In this document: positions 1 through 5,858 of the stretch, in pieces
Position numbering within the stretch: the first letter of the stretch is position 1
How the letters are laid out: each line of letters begins with the position of its first letter
Origin: PALSA-607 sp036509315
GTDB taxonomy: Bacteria; Actinomycetota; Actinomycetes; Acidothermales; Acidothermaceae
Length of the DNA: 12,085 nucleotides
NCBI GenBank assembly: GCA_036509315.1
Contig: DATCFU010000220.1
Span: 1-12,085, forward strand
Reading direction: 5' to 3'
Notes under the pieces: generated by a model
What the model saw: the letters and a program-made list of their open reading frames with translations, nothing else
Told to the model about the DNA's origin: nothing
Databases searched by the model: none
Program-made: the position numbers and the translations under genes

Positions 1-1
1 G

Positions 2-190
2 ACGACCAAGAACAGGGTGCACCTGGATCTGGTCGTCGAAGATCTGGACGCCGCCACTGCGGAAATCGAGTCGCTCGGCGGCCACTGGCTGGAGCCCGGC
101 ACCACCCGCGATCTCGAGGGCTTTCAGTGGCGCATCATGGCAGACCCCGAAGGCAACGAGTTCGACATTGACGTGCTGCCAACAGATTGA
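2..190 (+). CDS. VOC (glyoxalase/dioxygenase-fold) protein, 3' end only
   Basis: Only the last 62 codons are in the window; the frame is open from base 2 to a TGA at 188-190. The visible part reads RVHLDLVVEDLDAA, then SLGG and W.LEPGT, and ends with MADPEGNEFDIDVLP. This is the typical final beta-alpha-beta-beta module of the vicinal oxygen chelate superfamily, with the His of VHLDL and the Glu of GNEFDI in the usual metal-ligand positions. Members include glyoxalases, bleomycin-resistance-type proteins and many uncharacterised enzymes, so no substrate can be given. The gene converges on the transporter gene with only 3 bases between the two stops. I see no terminator hairpin in that gap. 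Confidence 0.8.
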   Translation, partial: TTKNRVHLDLVVEDLDAATAEIESLGGHWLEPGTTRDLEGFQWRIMADPEGNEFDIDVLPTD

Positions 191-193
191 CGG

Positions 194-796
194 TTACCCC
201 CTGAGGGCGGCGACCGTGCTCACGACGCCGAGCGCGGCCAGGATCAGCCCGGTGATGCGACGGACCAACCCCAGCGGCACTCGCTGAACAAGTCTCGACC
301 CAGCCACGGCGCCGATGGCAACGACCGTCCACAGGCCGAGCACTGCACCGACGCCGACCCCGATCGGGTCGTGATACTTGGCCGCCAGGTTCGCGGTCGC
401 GATCTGGGTGATGTCGCCCCACTCGCCGACGAAGATGACCACGAAGCTCAGGGTGGCCACCCGGCGAAATGTCGGCACCGCGATCTCGACCGCGTTGCCG
501 CTCTCGTCAAGGCCGGCTTCTTCTTCCCGCGCCTCATTGCCGAACAGCAGCAGAGCCGCACCGGCGAAGAACAAGACAGCCACGATGGCCTCCACCAACC
601 GGTGGGGCAGCAGCGCCAACGCACCGCCCACGGCAACGGCAATGACGACGTGGACGGCGAACGCCGCCGCTGCACCCACCCACACATAGAGGGGCCTAAA
701 CCGGGTGCCGAGCACCAGCGAGGCGATCATGCTCTTGTCGGGCAACTCAGCCAGGAAGACCACACCGAAGGCGATCGCGGCGACGGCCAGGCTCAT
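194..796 (-). CDS. GDT1/TMEM165 (UPF0016) family cation transporter
   Basis: This is a 200-residue multi-pass membrane protein. It carries the two signature repeats of the UPF0016/GDT1 family: E17-L-P-D20-K-S22 in the first half and E125-W-G-D128-I-T-Q131 in the second. Each sits in a hydrophobic helix, and the halves are separated by an acidic cytoplasmic-type loop (residues 88-98, NEAREEEAGLD). Characterised family members move Mn2+ or Ca2+ (out of the cytosol, or into the Golgi in eukaryotes), so a role in manganese or calcium homeostasis is likely but inferred. Length is normal for the bacterial two-repeat form. The ATG at 796 is preceded by GGAGAG with 7 bases of spacing, which supports this start. 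It is transcribed divergently from the malic enzyme gene. Confidence 0.9.
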   Translation of the reverse strand: MSLAVAAIAFGVVFLAELPDKSMIASLVLGTRFRPLYVWVGAAAAFAVHVVIAVAVGGALALLPHRLVEAIVAVLFFAGAALLLFGNEAREEEAGLDESGNAVEIAVPTFRRVATLSFVVIFVGEWGDITQIATANLAAKYHDPIGVGVGAVLGLWTVVAIGAVAGSRLVQRVPLGLVRRITGLILAALGVVSTVAALRG

Positions 797-888
797 GACG
801 AGGCTCTCCGGGTGCTGTCAGCCATTGGCCCAAGCCTAGTCGCGGGCGCTGCACGCCCGGCCGTGGTCCGCCTGCGGCATGATGAAGC
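797..888. promoter_or_regulatory. Divergent intergenic region with inverted repeat
   Basis: This 92-base spacer must hold promoters for both the leftward transporter gene and the rightward malic enzyme gene. A perfect 6-bp inverted repeat, CGGGCG-CTGCA-CGCCCG, lies at 843-859 near its middle. On the minus strand a TAGGCT (bases 838-833) resembles an actinobacterial -10 box for the transporter gene. No convincing -35 is visible in either direction. The leader is too short to hold a manganese riboswitch of the yybP-ykoY type. Confidence 0.4.
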
Positions 889-2403
889 ATGAGCGATTCA
901 CCGGGCGACCCGGACAAGTCACGCAGCGGTCGACCCACCGGCGCCGGCTACACGGTGACGATGCGAGTGCTCGCCCCGCACGATCCGACACTGCTCCCCC
1001 GGCTGGCTGAGATTGTCAGCGACGCACGAGGCGTCGTGACCGGGATGGACCTCGTCGACGTGACCACCACGGGCGCGACCGTCGACCTCACGATGATCGC
1101 CCTCGATGAGAGCCACGTCGATGAGGTCGCAGCGGCCCTCGAGACGCAGGCCGGCATCAAGGTCAGACACACGTCCGACCCGACGTTCCTCTATCACCTC
1201 GGCGGCAAGATTCAGGTCACCGCGCGTACCCAGCTGCGCACCCGCCAGGACATGTCCATGGCCTATACGCCTGGCGTGGCAAGAATTGCTTCGGCAATCG
1301 CCGTCCGGCCTGAGTCTGCTTGGACGCTCACCGCGAAAGGCACGTCGGTGGCCATCGTGACCGACGGCACCGCTGTCCTTGGATTGGGCAACATCGGCCC
1401 CCTGGGCGCGCTGCCTGTCATGGAGGGCAAGTCGCTGATCTTCAAAGAGTTCGGCGGCGTGAACGCCTACCCGCTCTGCCTGAACGCGAAGAGCCCGCAG
1501 GCCGTGATCGACGCGACGCTCGCGATCGCGCCGGGGTTCGGTGGCATCAATCTGGAAGACATCGCGTCGCCTGCATGCTTCCAGATCGAGACCGAACTGC
1601 AGCGGCAGCTGGATATCCCGGTCTTCCACGACGACCAGCACGGCACCGCCGTCGTGGTTTCGGCGGCCCTCGTCAACGCCTGCCGCATCACCGGGCGCAC
1701 ATTTCCCGACGTCCGCATTGTGCATGTCGGGTGCGGTGCAGCCGGGACGGCGATCTGTTCGGCGCTGCTCGACGCCGGCGTCAAAGACCTGATCATTTTC
1801 GACAAGGACGGCGTACTGATGGAGGGGCCAGAAACGCCGCCGCATCATCGCGAGCTTGCAGCCAGGTCGAACCCGCGTGGCATCACCACCATGGAAGAGG
1901 CACTGCGCGACGCCGACGTGTTCATCGGCACCGCCCGCCGCGGTTCCGTTGACCCTGACCTGCTGCTCGCGATGGCCTCGCAGCCGATCGTTTTCGCGCT
2001 ATCGAATCCAGAACCGGAGCTGTTGCCCGAGGAGGCGCGCAAGGACGCGCTGCTCGCGACCGGTCGTTCCGACATGCCTAACCAGATCAACAACGCGCTG
2101 TGTTTTCCGGGCTTCTTCCGCGGCGCACTCGACGCGCGGGCGACCACGGTGACCCTCGCCATGAAGCAGGCCGCGACGCGCGCGATCGCCGACATCGTGA
2201 CCGACGACCAGCGCGGGCTCGGAGTCATCATCCCGACGATGTTCCAGGCGAGGCTGCACCAAGCCGTTGCCAGAGCGGTCAGCGATGCATGGCTTTCCGA
2301 GCATCCGGACGGACGCAAGCGCGACCTGCTCGCCGAGCCCGGCGCCGGCTTTGGGATGCACGACCTGCCGACCCTGATCCCGAGCGACGACCGGGCATCA
2401 TGA
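889..2403 (+). CDS. NAD(P)-dependent malic enzyme with N-terminal ACT-like domain
   Basis: This enzyme oxidatively decarboxylates malate to pyruvate, with reduction of NAD(P), in the cytosol. Residues about 21-95 look like an ACT regulatory domain (YTVTMRVLAPHDP... alternating with hydrophobic strands), a fusion common in actinobacterial malic enzymes. The malic N-domain follows with M-A-Y126-TPGV (catalytic Tyr), GK181SLIFKEFGG (catalytic Lys), and the metal-binding INLEDI (E223, D224) and FHDDQHGT (D248). The nucleotide-binding domain has GCGAAG at 281-286, where GAGAAG is usual. It is followed by FIGTARRG, LSNPEPE and the C-terminal PNQINNALCFPGFFRGALD. At 504 residues it is slightly long because of the ACT domain. 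The ATG at 889 has no clear Shine-Dalgarno; a CATGAT five bases upstream hints at a leaderless start. The stop overlaps the moaA start (ATGA), so the two are probably co-transcribed. I cannot tell NAD from NADP preference. Confidence 0.95.
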   Translation: MSDSPGDPDKSRSGRPTGAGYTVTMRVLAPHDPTLLPRLAEIVSDARGVVTGMDLVDVTTTGATVDLTMIALDESHVDEVAAALETQAGIKVRHTSDPTFLYHLGGKIQVTARTQLRTRQDMSMAYTPGVARIASAIAVRPESAWTLTAKGTSVAIVTDGTAVLGLGNIGPLGALPVMEGKSLIFKEFGGVNAYPLCLNAKSPQAVIDATLAIAPGFGGINLEDIASPACFQIETELQRQLDIPVFHDDQHGTAVVVSAALVNACRITGRTFPDVRIVHVGCGAAGTAICSALLDAGVKDLIIFDKDGVLMEGPETPPHHRELAARSNPRGITTMEEALRDADVFIGTARRGSVDPDLLLAMASQPIVFALSNPEPELLPEEARKDALLATGRSDMPNQINNALCFPGFFRGALDARATTVTLAMKQAATRAIADIVTDDQRGLGVIIPTMFQARLHQAVARAVSDAWLSEHPDGRKRDLLAEPGAGFGMHDLPTLIPSDDRAS

Positions 2404-3434
2404 CCGAACCCCGCCCCGCCGCACAGCCCACAGACACTCGCGGCCGCCCGTTGCGCGACCTGCGGGTCTCTGTCACCGACCGCTGCAACATGCGTTGCCG
2501 CTACTGCATGCCGCGCGAGGTGTTCGGTCCCGGATTCGCCTTCCTGCCGCACCCCGAGCTGCTGCGCTTCGAGGAGATCGTCCGAGTAGTCGGCGCGTTC
2601 GCTCGCGCCGGAGTCAACAAGATTCGGCTCACCGGCGGCGAGCCGCTGTTGCGAGCCGGCCTGCCGGATCTGGTCGCGATGATCGCAGCGGTTCCTGGCA
2701 TCGACGACATCGCCCTAACCACGAACGGCTCGCTGCTCGCGCGGCACGCCGAGAGTCTGCGAGCCGCTGGGCTGACCCGCATCACCGTCAGCCTCGATAC
2801 CCTCGATGAGCAGACGTTCGCGAAGGTCGCCGACACCGAGATCAGTCTCGGTTCAGTGCTTGACGGCATCAACGCGGCGAAGGCGGCAGGTTTCGCGCCG
2901 CTCAAGTTGAACGCGGTGATCCGCCGTAACTGGAACGAGGCGGACGTCGAAGGGCTCGCGTCGTTCGCCCGCGACGGCGGTCACACCATGCGCTTCATCG
3001 AATACATGGACGTCGGCGACACCAACGGCTGGCGACTCGACGACGTGGTGCCGGCCGCCGAGATCGTCGACCGCGTCGCCACCGTCTGGCCCCTCGCGCC
3101 GATGCCGCCTAACTACCCGGGCGAGGTCGCGACCCGCTACCGCTACCTCGACGGCTTTGGAGAAGTTGGCGTCATCTCCTCGATCACCCAACCGTTCTGC
3201 GGCGCGTGCACCCGAGCCCGGCTGAGTGCGATCGGTGAGGTCTACACCTGCCTGTTCGCCTCGACGGGTCACGACCTGCGGGCGCTGCTGCGCTCCGGCG
3301 GGTCAGCTGCCGACCTCGATGCCGCGGTCGGTGGCGTCTGGACGGCCCGAGCCGACCGCTACTCCGAACTGCGCGCCGCTCACGCCGCACAGCCCGGGCC
3401 GCACAAGGTCGAGATGTCCTACATCGGAGGCTGA
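2400..3434 (+). CDS. moaA: GTP 3',8-cyclase MoaA (molybdenum cofactor biosynthesis)
   Basis: This is a radical SAM enzyme that converts GTP to 3',8-cyclo-7,8-dihydro-GTP, the first step of molybdopterin synthesis (together with MoaC). The N-terminal [4Fe-4S] motif is C29-NMR-C33-RY-C36, followed by the LTGGEPLLR SAM-binding segment and LTTNGSLL. The second cluster motif that marks MoaA among radical SAM enzymes is present as C267-GA-C270 and C284 (CxxC-x13-C). The protein ends in the conserved Gly-Gly tail (SYIGG). Its 344 residues are typical. The ATG at 2400 overlaps the malic enzyme stop in ATGA, which fixes this start in preference to upstream in-frame starts inside the malic enzyme gene. 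No other moa/moe gene is nearby, so this is an isolated cofactor gene. Confidence 0.95.
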   Translation: MTEPRPAAQPTDTRGRPLRDLRVSVTDRCNMRCRYCMPREVFGPGFAFLPHPELLRFEEIVRVVGAFARAGVNKIRLTGGEPLLRAGLPDLVAMIAAVPGIDDIALTTNGSLLARHAESLRAAGLTRITVSLDTLDEQTFAKVADTEISLGSVLDGINAAKAAGFAPLKLNAVIRRNWNEADVEGLASFARDGGHTMRFIEYMDVGDTNGWRLDDVVPAAEIVDRVATVWPLAPMPPNYPGEVATRYRYLDGFGEVGVISSITQPFCGACTRARLSAIGEVYTCLFASTGHDLRALLRSGGSAADLDAAVGGVWTARADRYSELRAAHAAQPGPHKVEMSYIGG

Positions 3435-3472
3435 ACGATGCCCGCGCGACCAGTGCGCCGACTGCGAAGTCC

Positions 3473-3485
3473 TAGAGTGGGCCTG
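3473..3485 (+). promoter_or_regulatory. Probable promoter for a leaderless orn transcript
   Basis: A TAGAGT hexamer at 3473-3478 matches the actinobacterial -10 consensus TAnnnT. It is followed by exactly six bases and then the GTG start codon of orn. This is the spacing at which transcription would begin on the start codon itself. There is no Shine-Dalgarno before the GTG. The -35 region is not recognisable, which is common for such promoters. Confidence 0.6.
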
Positions 3486-4132
3486 TGAGCGACTACCTAG
3501 TGTGGATCGACTGTGAGATGACCGGCCTCGACTTGCGCACCGACGCCCTCATCGAGGTCGCATTGCTGATGACCGACGCGGAGCTAAATGTCGTCGGGGA
3601 CGGCGTCGACCTGGTGATCAAGCCGCCGCAGGAGGCGCTCGACACCATGCCCGACGTAGTGCGCGCGATGCACACGACGTCAGGCCTGCTTGACGAGCTC
3701 GGCGCAGGAATCACGCTGGCAGAAGCTGAGGAACAGCTGCTCGCCGCCGTCCGCCAATATGTGCCAGAGGTGCGCAAGGCACCCCTGTGCGGCAACTCGA
3801 TCGCGACCGACCGCGGGTTTATCGCGCGCGACCTGCCTGTGCTCGACGACCACCTGCACTACCGCATGATCGACGTCTCGAGCATCAAGGAACTCGCCCG
3901 GCGCTGGTACCCGCGGGTCTATTTCGCCAGCCCCGCCAAGAAGGGCGGGCACCGGGCACTGGCCGACATCCAGGAGAGCATCGACGAACTGCGCTATTAC
4001 AGAGAGGCGCTGTTCGTGCCGCAGCCCGGCCCAGACACAGCCACCGCTCGCGGCATCGCCGCGTCGATCGGTGCCGAGTCGATCGGTGGAGAAGAGGCGG
4101 CTGTGGCCGACGCCAGCGAGCCGCATTCGTAA
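3485..4132 (+). CDS. orn: Oligoribonuclease (3'-5' exoribonuclease of short RNAs)
   Basis: Orn degrades RNA di- and short oligonucleotides to mononucleotides, including the pGpG made from c-di-GMP, in the cytosol. All DEDDh exonuclease residues are visible: D9 and E11 in WIDCEMTGLD, D109 in NSIATDRGF, and H156 with D161 in GGHRALADIQES. The HYRMIDVSSIKELARRWYP segment is typical of Orn. The protein is 215 residues. The core ends near residue 182 and is followed by a low-complexity acidic tail (ATARGIAASIGAES...) of the kind often seen in actinobacteria. The GTG start fits the N-terminus of the family (short lead into YLVWIDCE) and lies six bases after a -10 box. The gene starts 50 bases after moaA but appears to have its own promoter. 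tRNA-His follows 23 bases after the stop. Confidence 0.95.
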   Translation: MSDYLVWIDCEMTGLDLRTDALIEVALLMTDAELNVVGDGVDLVIKPPQEALDTMPDVVRAMHTTSGLLDELGAGITLAEAEEQLLAAVRQYVPEVRKAPLCGNSIATDRGFIARDLPVLDDHLHYRMIDVSSIKELARRWYPRVYFASPAKKGGHRALADIQESIDELRYYREALFVPQPGPDTATARGIAASIGAESIGGEEAAVADASEPHS

Positions 4133-4138
4133 TCCGGC

Positions 4139-4144
4139 TACACT
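4139..4144 (+). promoter_or_regulatory. -10 box of the tRNA-His gene
   Basis: TACACT matches the TAnnnT -10 pattern and sits 11 bases before the first base of the tRNA, just after the orn stop codon. No good -35 match is visible at 16-18 bases upstream. Confidence 0.5.
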
Positions 4145-4155
4145 GACCGAGCCGT

Positions 4156-4232
4156 GGTGGGCGTAGCTCAGCTGGTAGAGCACCGGGTTGTGGTCCCGGG
4201 GGTCGCGGGTTCGAGCCCCGTCGCTCACCCCA
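4156..4232 (+). tRNA. tRNA-His(GTG)
   Basis: The full cloverleaf can be drawn. The acceptor stem is GTGGGCG (4157-4163) with CGCTCAC (4222-4228). The anticodon stem is CCGGG/CCCGG around the loop TTGTGGT, giving anticodon GTG at 4190-4192. The T arm is GCGGG-TTCGAGC-CCCGT. The extra G at 4156 opposite C4229 is the G-1:C73 pair that identifies tRNA-His in bacteria. The CCA end is encoded (4230-4232). Total length is 77 bases including G-1 and CCA. Confidence 0.97.
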
Positions 4233-4245
4233 CGAAACGCATGGC

Positions 4246-4279
4246 GAAGGGCAGCGCGAGGGCGCGCTGCCCTTCTTTT
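4246..4279 (+). terminator. Rho-independent terminator after tRNA-His
   Basis: The left arm 4246-4258 (GAAGGGCAGCGCG) and right arm 4263-4275 (CGCGCTGCCCTTC) pair perfectly over 13 bp around an AGGG tetraloop. TTTT follows immediately. It lies 14 bases after the encoded CCA, so it should end the tRNA-His transcript and insulate the YihY gene. Confidence 0.9.
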
Positions 4280-4290
4280 GTTTCGGGCGG

Positions 4291-4330
4291 CTGCCGGTTG
4301 GTAGACAGTTGCGGGTATAGAAACCGGCAG
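4291..4330 (+). promoter_or_regulatory. Inverted repeat bracketing a -10-like box upstream of the YihY gene
   Basis: CTGCCGGTT (4291-4299) and AACCGGCAG (4322-4330) form a perfect 9-bp inverted repeat with 22 bases between the arms. A TATAGA at 4316-4321 inside it is a good candidate -10 box; no convincing -35 is seen. The symmetry around the promoter would suit a repressor site. If the transcript began upstream, it would instead form a leader hairpin. The Shine-Dalgarno of the gene (GGAGGAGGG, 4342-4350) lies beyond the repeat. Confidence 0.45.
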
Positions 4331-4359
4331 TTGTCGTCCACGGAGGAGGGAAGCGCCCG

Positions 4360-5412
4360 ATGAACGTGGTCGAGCGGGGCGTGCGGCGCTTCGACAAGTA
4401 CCAGCAACGGCATCCAGTGCTGGCGATCCCGATCGCGGTCGTGCAGAAATACGGCAACGACCAGGCCGGTGGCAAGGCTGTGCTGATCGCCTACTACGGC
4501 CTCTTCGCGCTCTTCCCTCTGCTGTTGTTGATGGCGACAGTGCTCGGTTTCGTGCTGGCCGGCCATCCCGCCGTCCAGCATCGACTGCTCTCCAGCGCGC
4601 TGGGCAACTTCCCGATTATCAGCACGCAACTGCAGAGCGACACGCACGCCCTGAAAGGCAGCGTGCTCGCGGTCGTCGTCGGGTCGCTCGGCACGATCTA
4701 CGGCGCGCAAGGCCTTGGACAGTCGGCCGTGAACGCTATGAACACAATCTGGAACGTGCCGTTCAAATCGTGGCCGAACTTTTTCGGCCGTCGGCTGCGT
4801 GGCTACTTTTGGCTTGCTGTGCTTGGACTTGCGACGGTTGGAACCACGACGTTGGCCGGTTTCGGTACGACATGGCTGCACGGTCCGCTTGCGTGGTTCT
4901 GGACGACGGGTGTGTCGTCGGTCGTCAACCTCGGGGTGTTCTTCATCGTCTTCAAAGTGCTGACCAGTGAGCCGGTCGGGTGGCGCGACATCTGGCTCGG
5001 CGTTGTATTAGCGACCGCGTTTTGGGAAGGCCTGCAGACCGTCGGCGGCTACTACGTGCGGAACTCGCTGGCTCACGCGAACGCAACGTACGGGTTCTTT
5101 GCAATCGTGATCGGCTTGCTCTCGTGGCTGTTCGTCGCCGCGCAACTGACGCTCTACGCCGCCGAGATCAATGTCGTTCGCAAACACCATCTGTGGCCGC
5201 GATCGCTCACCCAACCCCCGCTGACCCAAGCCGACCGCGCGATGTTCGTCCGCCTGGCGATGATGGAGGAACGCCGCCCCGAGGTGAAGGTCAGCGTCTC
5301 CTTCACAACAGAAGCCGACCGGCAACCGCTCGATGAGGGGCTTGAGGCGGCCGACGCGGCCGACGCCCCTGAGCCGGTCGAGCCCGCCGACCCGCTAGGC
5401 CGTTCGGCCTAG
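4360..5412 (+). CDS. YihY/BrkB family integral membrane protein
   Basis: This is a 350-residue inner-membrane protein with about six predicted helices (roughly 40-66, 101-120, 149-170, 183-202, 212-232 and 243-266). The family signature is clear in YGFFAIVIGLLSW (244-256) and in AAEINVV (267-273), and AYYGLFALFPLLLL in helix 1 is typical. A hydrophilic C-terminal tail of about 75 residues ends in an acidic, proline-rich stretch (DAADAPEPVEPADPLG). The molecular function of the family is not established; older links to ribonuclease BN are known to be wrong. The ATG at 4360 has a strong Shine-Dalgarno, GGAGGAGGG, 9 bases upstream. The gene stands alone between the tRNA-His terminator and its own downstream hairpin. 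Confidence 0.92.
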   Translation: MNVVERGVRRFDKYQQRHPVLAIPIAVVQKYGNDQAGGKAVLIAYYGLFALFPLLLLMATVLGFVLAGHPAVQHRLLSSALGNFPIISTQLQSDTHALKGSVLAVVVGSLGTIYGAQGLGQSAVNAMNTIWNVPFKSWPNFFGRRLRGYFWLAVLGLATVGTTTLAGFGTTWLHGPLAWFWTTGVSSVVNLGVFFIVFKVLTSEPVGWRDIWLGVVLATAFWEGLQTVGGYYVRNSLAHANATYGFFAIVIGLLSWLFVAAQLTLYAAEINVVRKHHLWPRSLTQPPLTQADRAMFVRLAMMEERRPEVKVSVSFTTEADRQPLDEGLEAADAADAPEPVEPADPLGRSA

Positions 5413-5414
5413 CG
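5393..5414 (+). terminator. Perfect hairpin across the YihY stop codon, possible terminator
   Basis: CGCTAGGCCG (5393-5402) and CGGCCTAGCG (5405-5414) are perfectly complementary with only TT between them, so the RNA would form about 9 bp closed by a GTTC loop. The TAG stop codon (5410-5412) lies inside the right arm. There is no T-run after it. It may be one of the T-less hairpin terminators proposed for actinobacteria, or an RNA-stability element. Confidence 0.5.
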
Positions 5415-5471
5415 AACAAGGGTCTTCCGTAACGGCATTTGGGCTAAAGCTTTGGCCGCGCGCGGTCGAAC

Positions 5472-5483
5472 TACATCGATGTA
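5472..5483 (+). promoter_or_regulatory. 12-bp perfect palindrome upstream of the 71-residue protein gene
   Basis: TACATCGATGTA reads the same on both strands and sits 33 bases before the start codon of the small gene. A weaker palindrome (GGCTAAAGCTTTGGCC, 5444-5459) lies just upstream. Both are of the size and symmetry bound by dimeric repressors. I do not recognise the motif and can name no regulator. Confidence 0.4.
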
Positions 5484-5516
5484 ACTCGCCATTCGGGCGG
5501 TTCGGGAGGGAGCACC

Positions 5517-5732
5517 ATGAACGCTCACGACTCGATCAGGTTGCCGGAGGCCGCTACCCGCCCCGAGCACCCTCTGATGAAGGCCATGCGCCGCGGCCTG
5601 CCGATCACGCTGCTCGTCGATCTCGTCGACCCAAACGGACCGCGCTCGTACGAAATGTTCGAGCGTGAAGGCAAGAGGGCGGACGCCGATGTGCTGGTGA
5701 TCCCAGAAATCGCGGGCGCTCACACAGCTTGA
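5517..5732 (+). CDS. Small protein of unknown function (71 residues)
   Basis: I do not recognise this protein. The start ATG has a strong Shine-Dalgarno, GGGAGGG (5504-5510), at 6 bases, and the codon use matches the core genes, so it is very likely real. It has an acidic, disordered-looking first 18 residues. A compact segment follows, HPLMKAMRRGLPITLLVDLVDP (about 18-39), that looks like an amphipathic helix and a strand. A charged stretch then leads to the C-terminal VLVIPEIAG. It has no signal peptide, no cysteines and no clear membrane segment. It lies alone between the YihY hairpin and tRNA-Lys, just outside the inserted element, so it belongs to the host chromosome. Confidence 0.7.
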   Translation: MNAHDSIRLPEAATRPEHPLMKAMRRGLPITLLVDLVDPNGPRSYEMFEREGKRADADVLVIPEIAGAHTA

Positions 5733-5766
5733 CCTTGGGCCGGTCTGAGCGTTCGGGCGTCGCTGG

Positions 5767-5772
5767 TAGGCT
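5767..5772 (+). promoter_or_regulatory. -10 box of the tRNA-Lys gene
   Basis: TAGGCT fits TAnnnT and lies 10 bases before the tRNA. A TCTGAG at 5744-5749 with 17-base spacing is the nearest thing to a -35 and is a poor match. Confidence 0.45.
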
Positions 5773-5782
5773 CTTCGCTCAC

Positions 5783-5858
5783 GCGCCGCTAGCTCAATTG
5801 GCAGAGCAGCAGACTCTTAATCTGCGGGTTCGGGGTTCAAGTCCCTGGCGGCGCACCA
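5783..5858 (+). tRNA. tRNA-Lys(CTT), integration site of the adjacent element
   Basis: Acceptor arms GCGCCGC (5783-5789) and GCGGCGC (5848-5854) pair perfectly, with discriminator A5855 and an encoded CCA (5856-5858). The anticodon stem GCAGA/TCTGC encloses the loop CTCTTAA, giving anticodon CTT (5816-5818) for lysine codon AAG. The T arm contains GGTTCAAGTCC. The gene is complete and should be functional, so insertion has restored its 3' half. The integrase gene runs antisense through most of it (5794-5858). Confidence 0.97.

Noticed and set aside
797..888. Manganese riboswitch upstream of the GDT1-type transporter
   Set aside because: The spacer is only 92 bases, is shared with a divergent gene, and shows none of the conserved loops of yybP-ykoY RNAs.
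919..1848. Leftward 309-codon frame inside the malic enzyme gene
   Set aside because: A typical antisense shadow in high-GC DNA; the rightward frame has all malic enzyme motifs.
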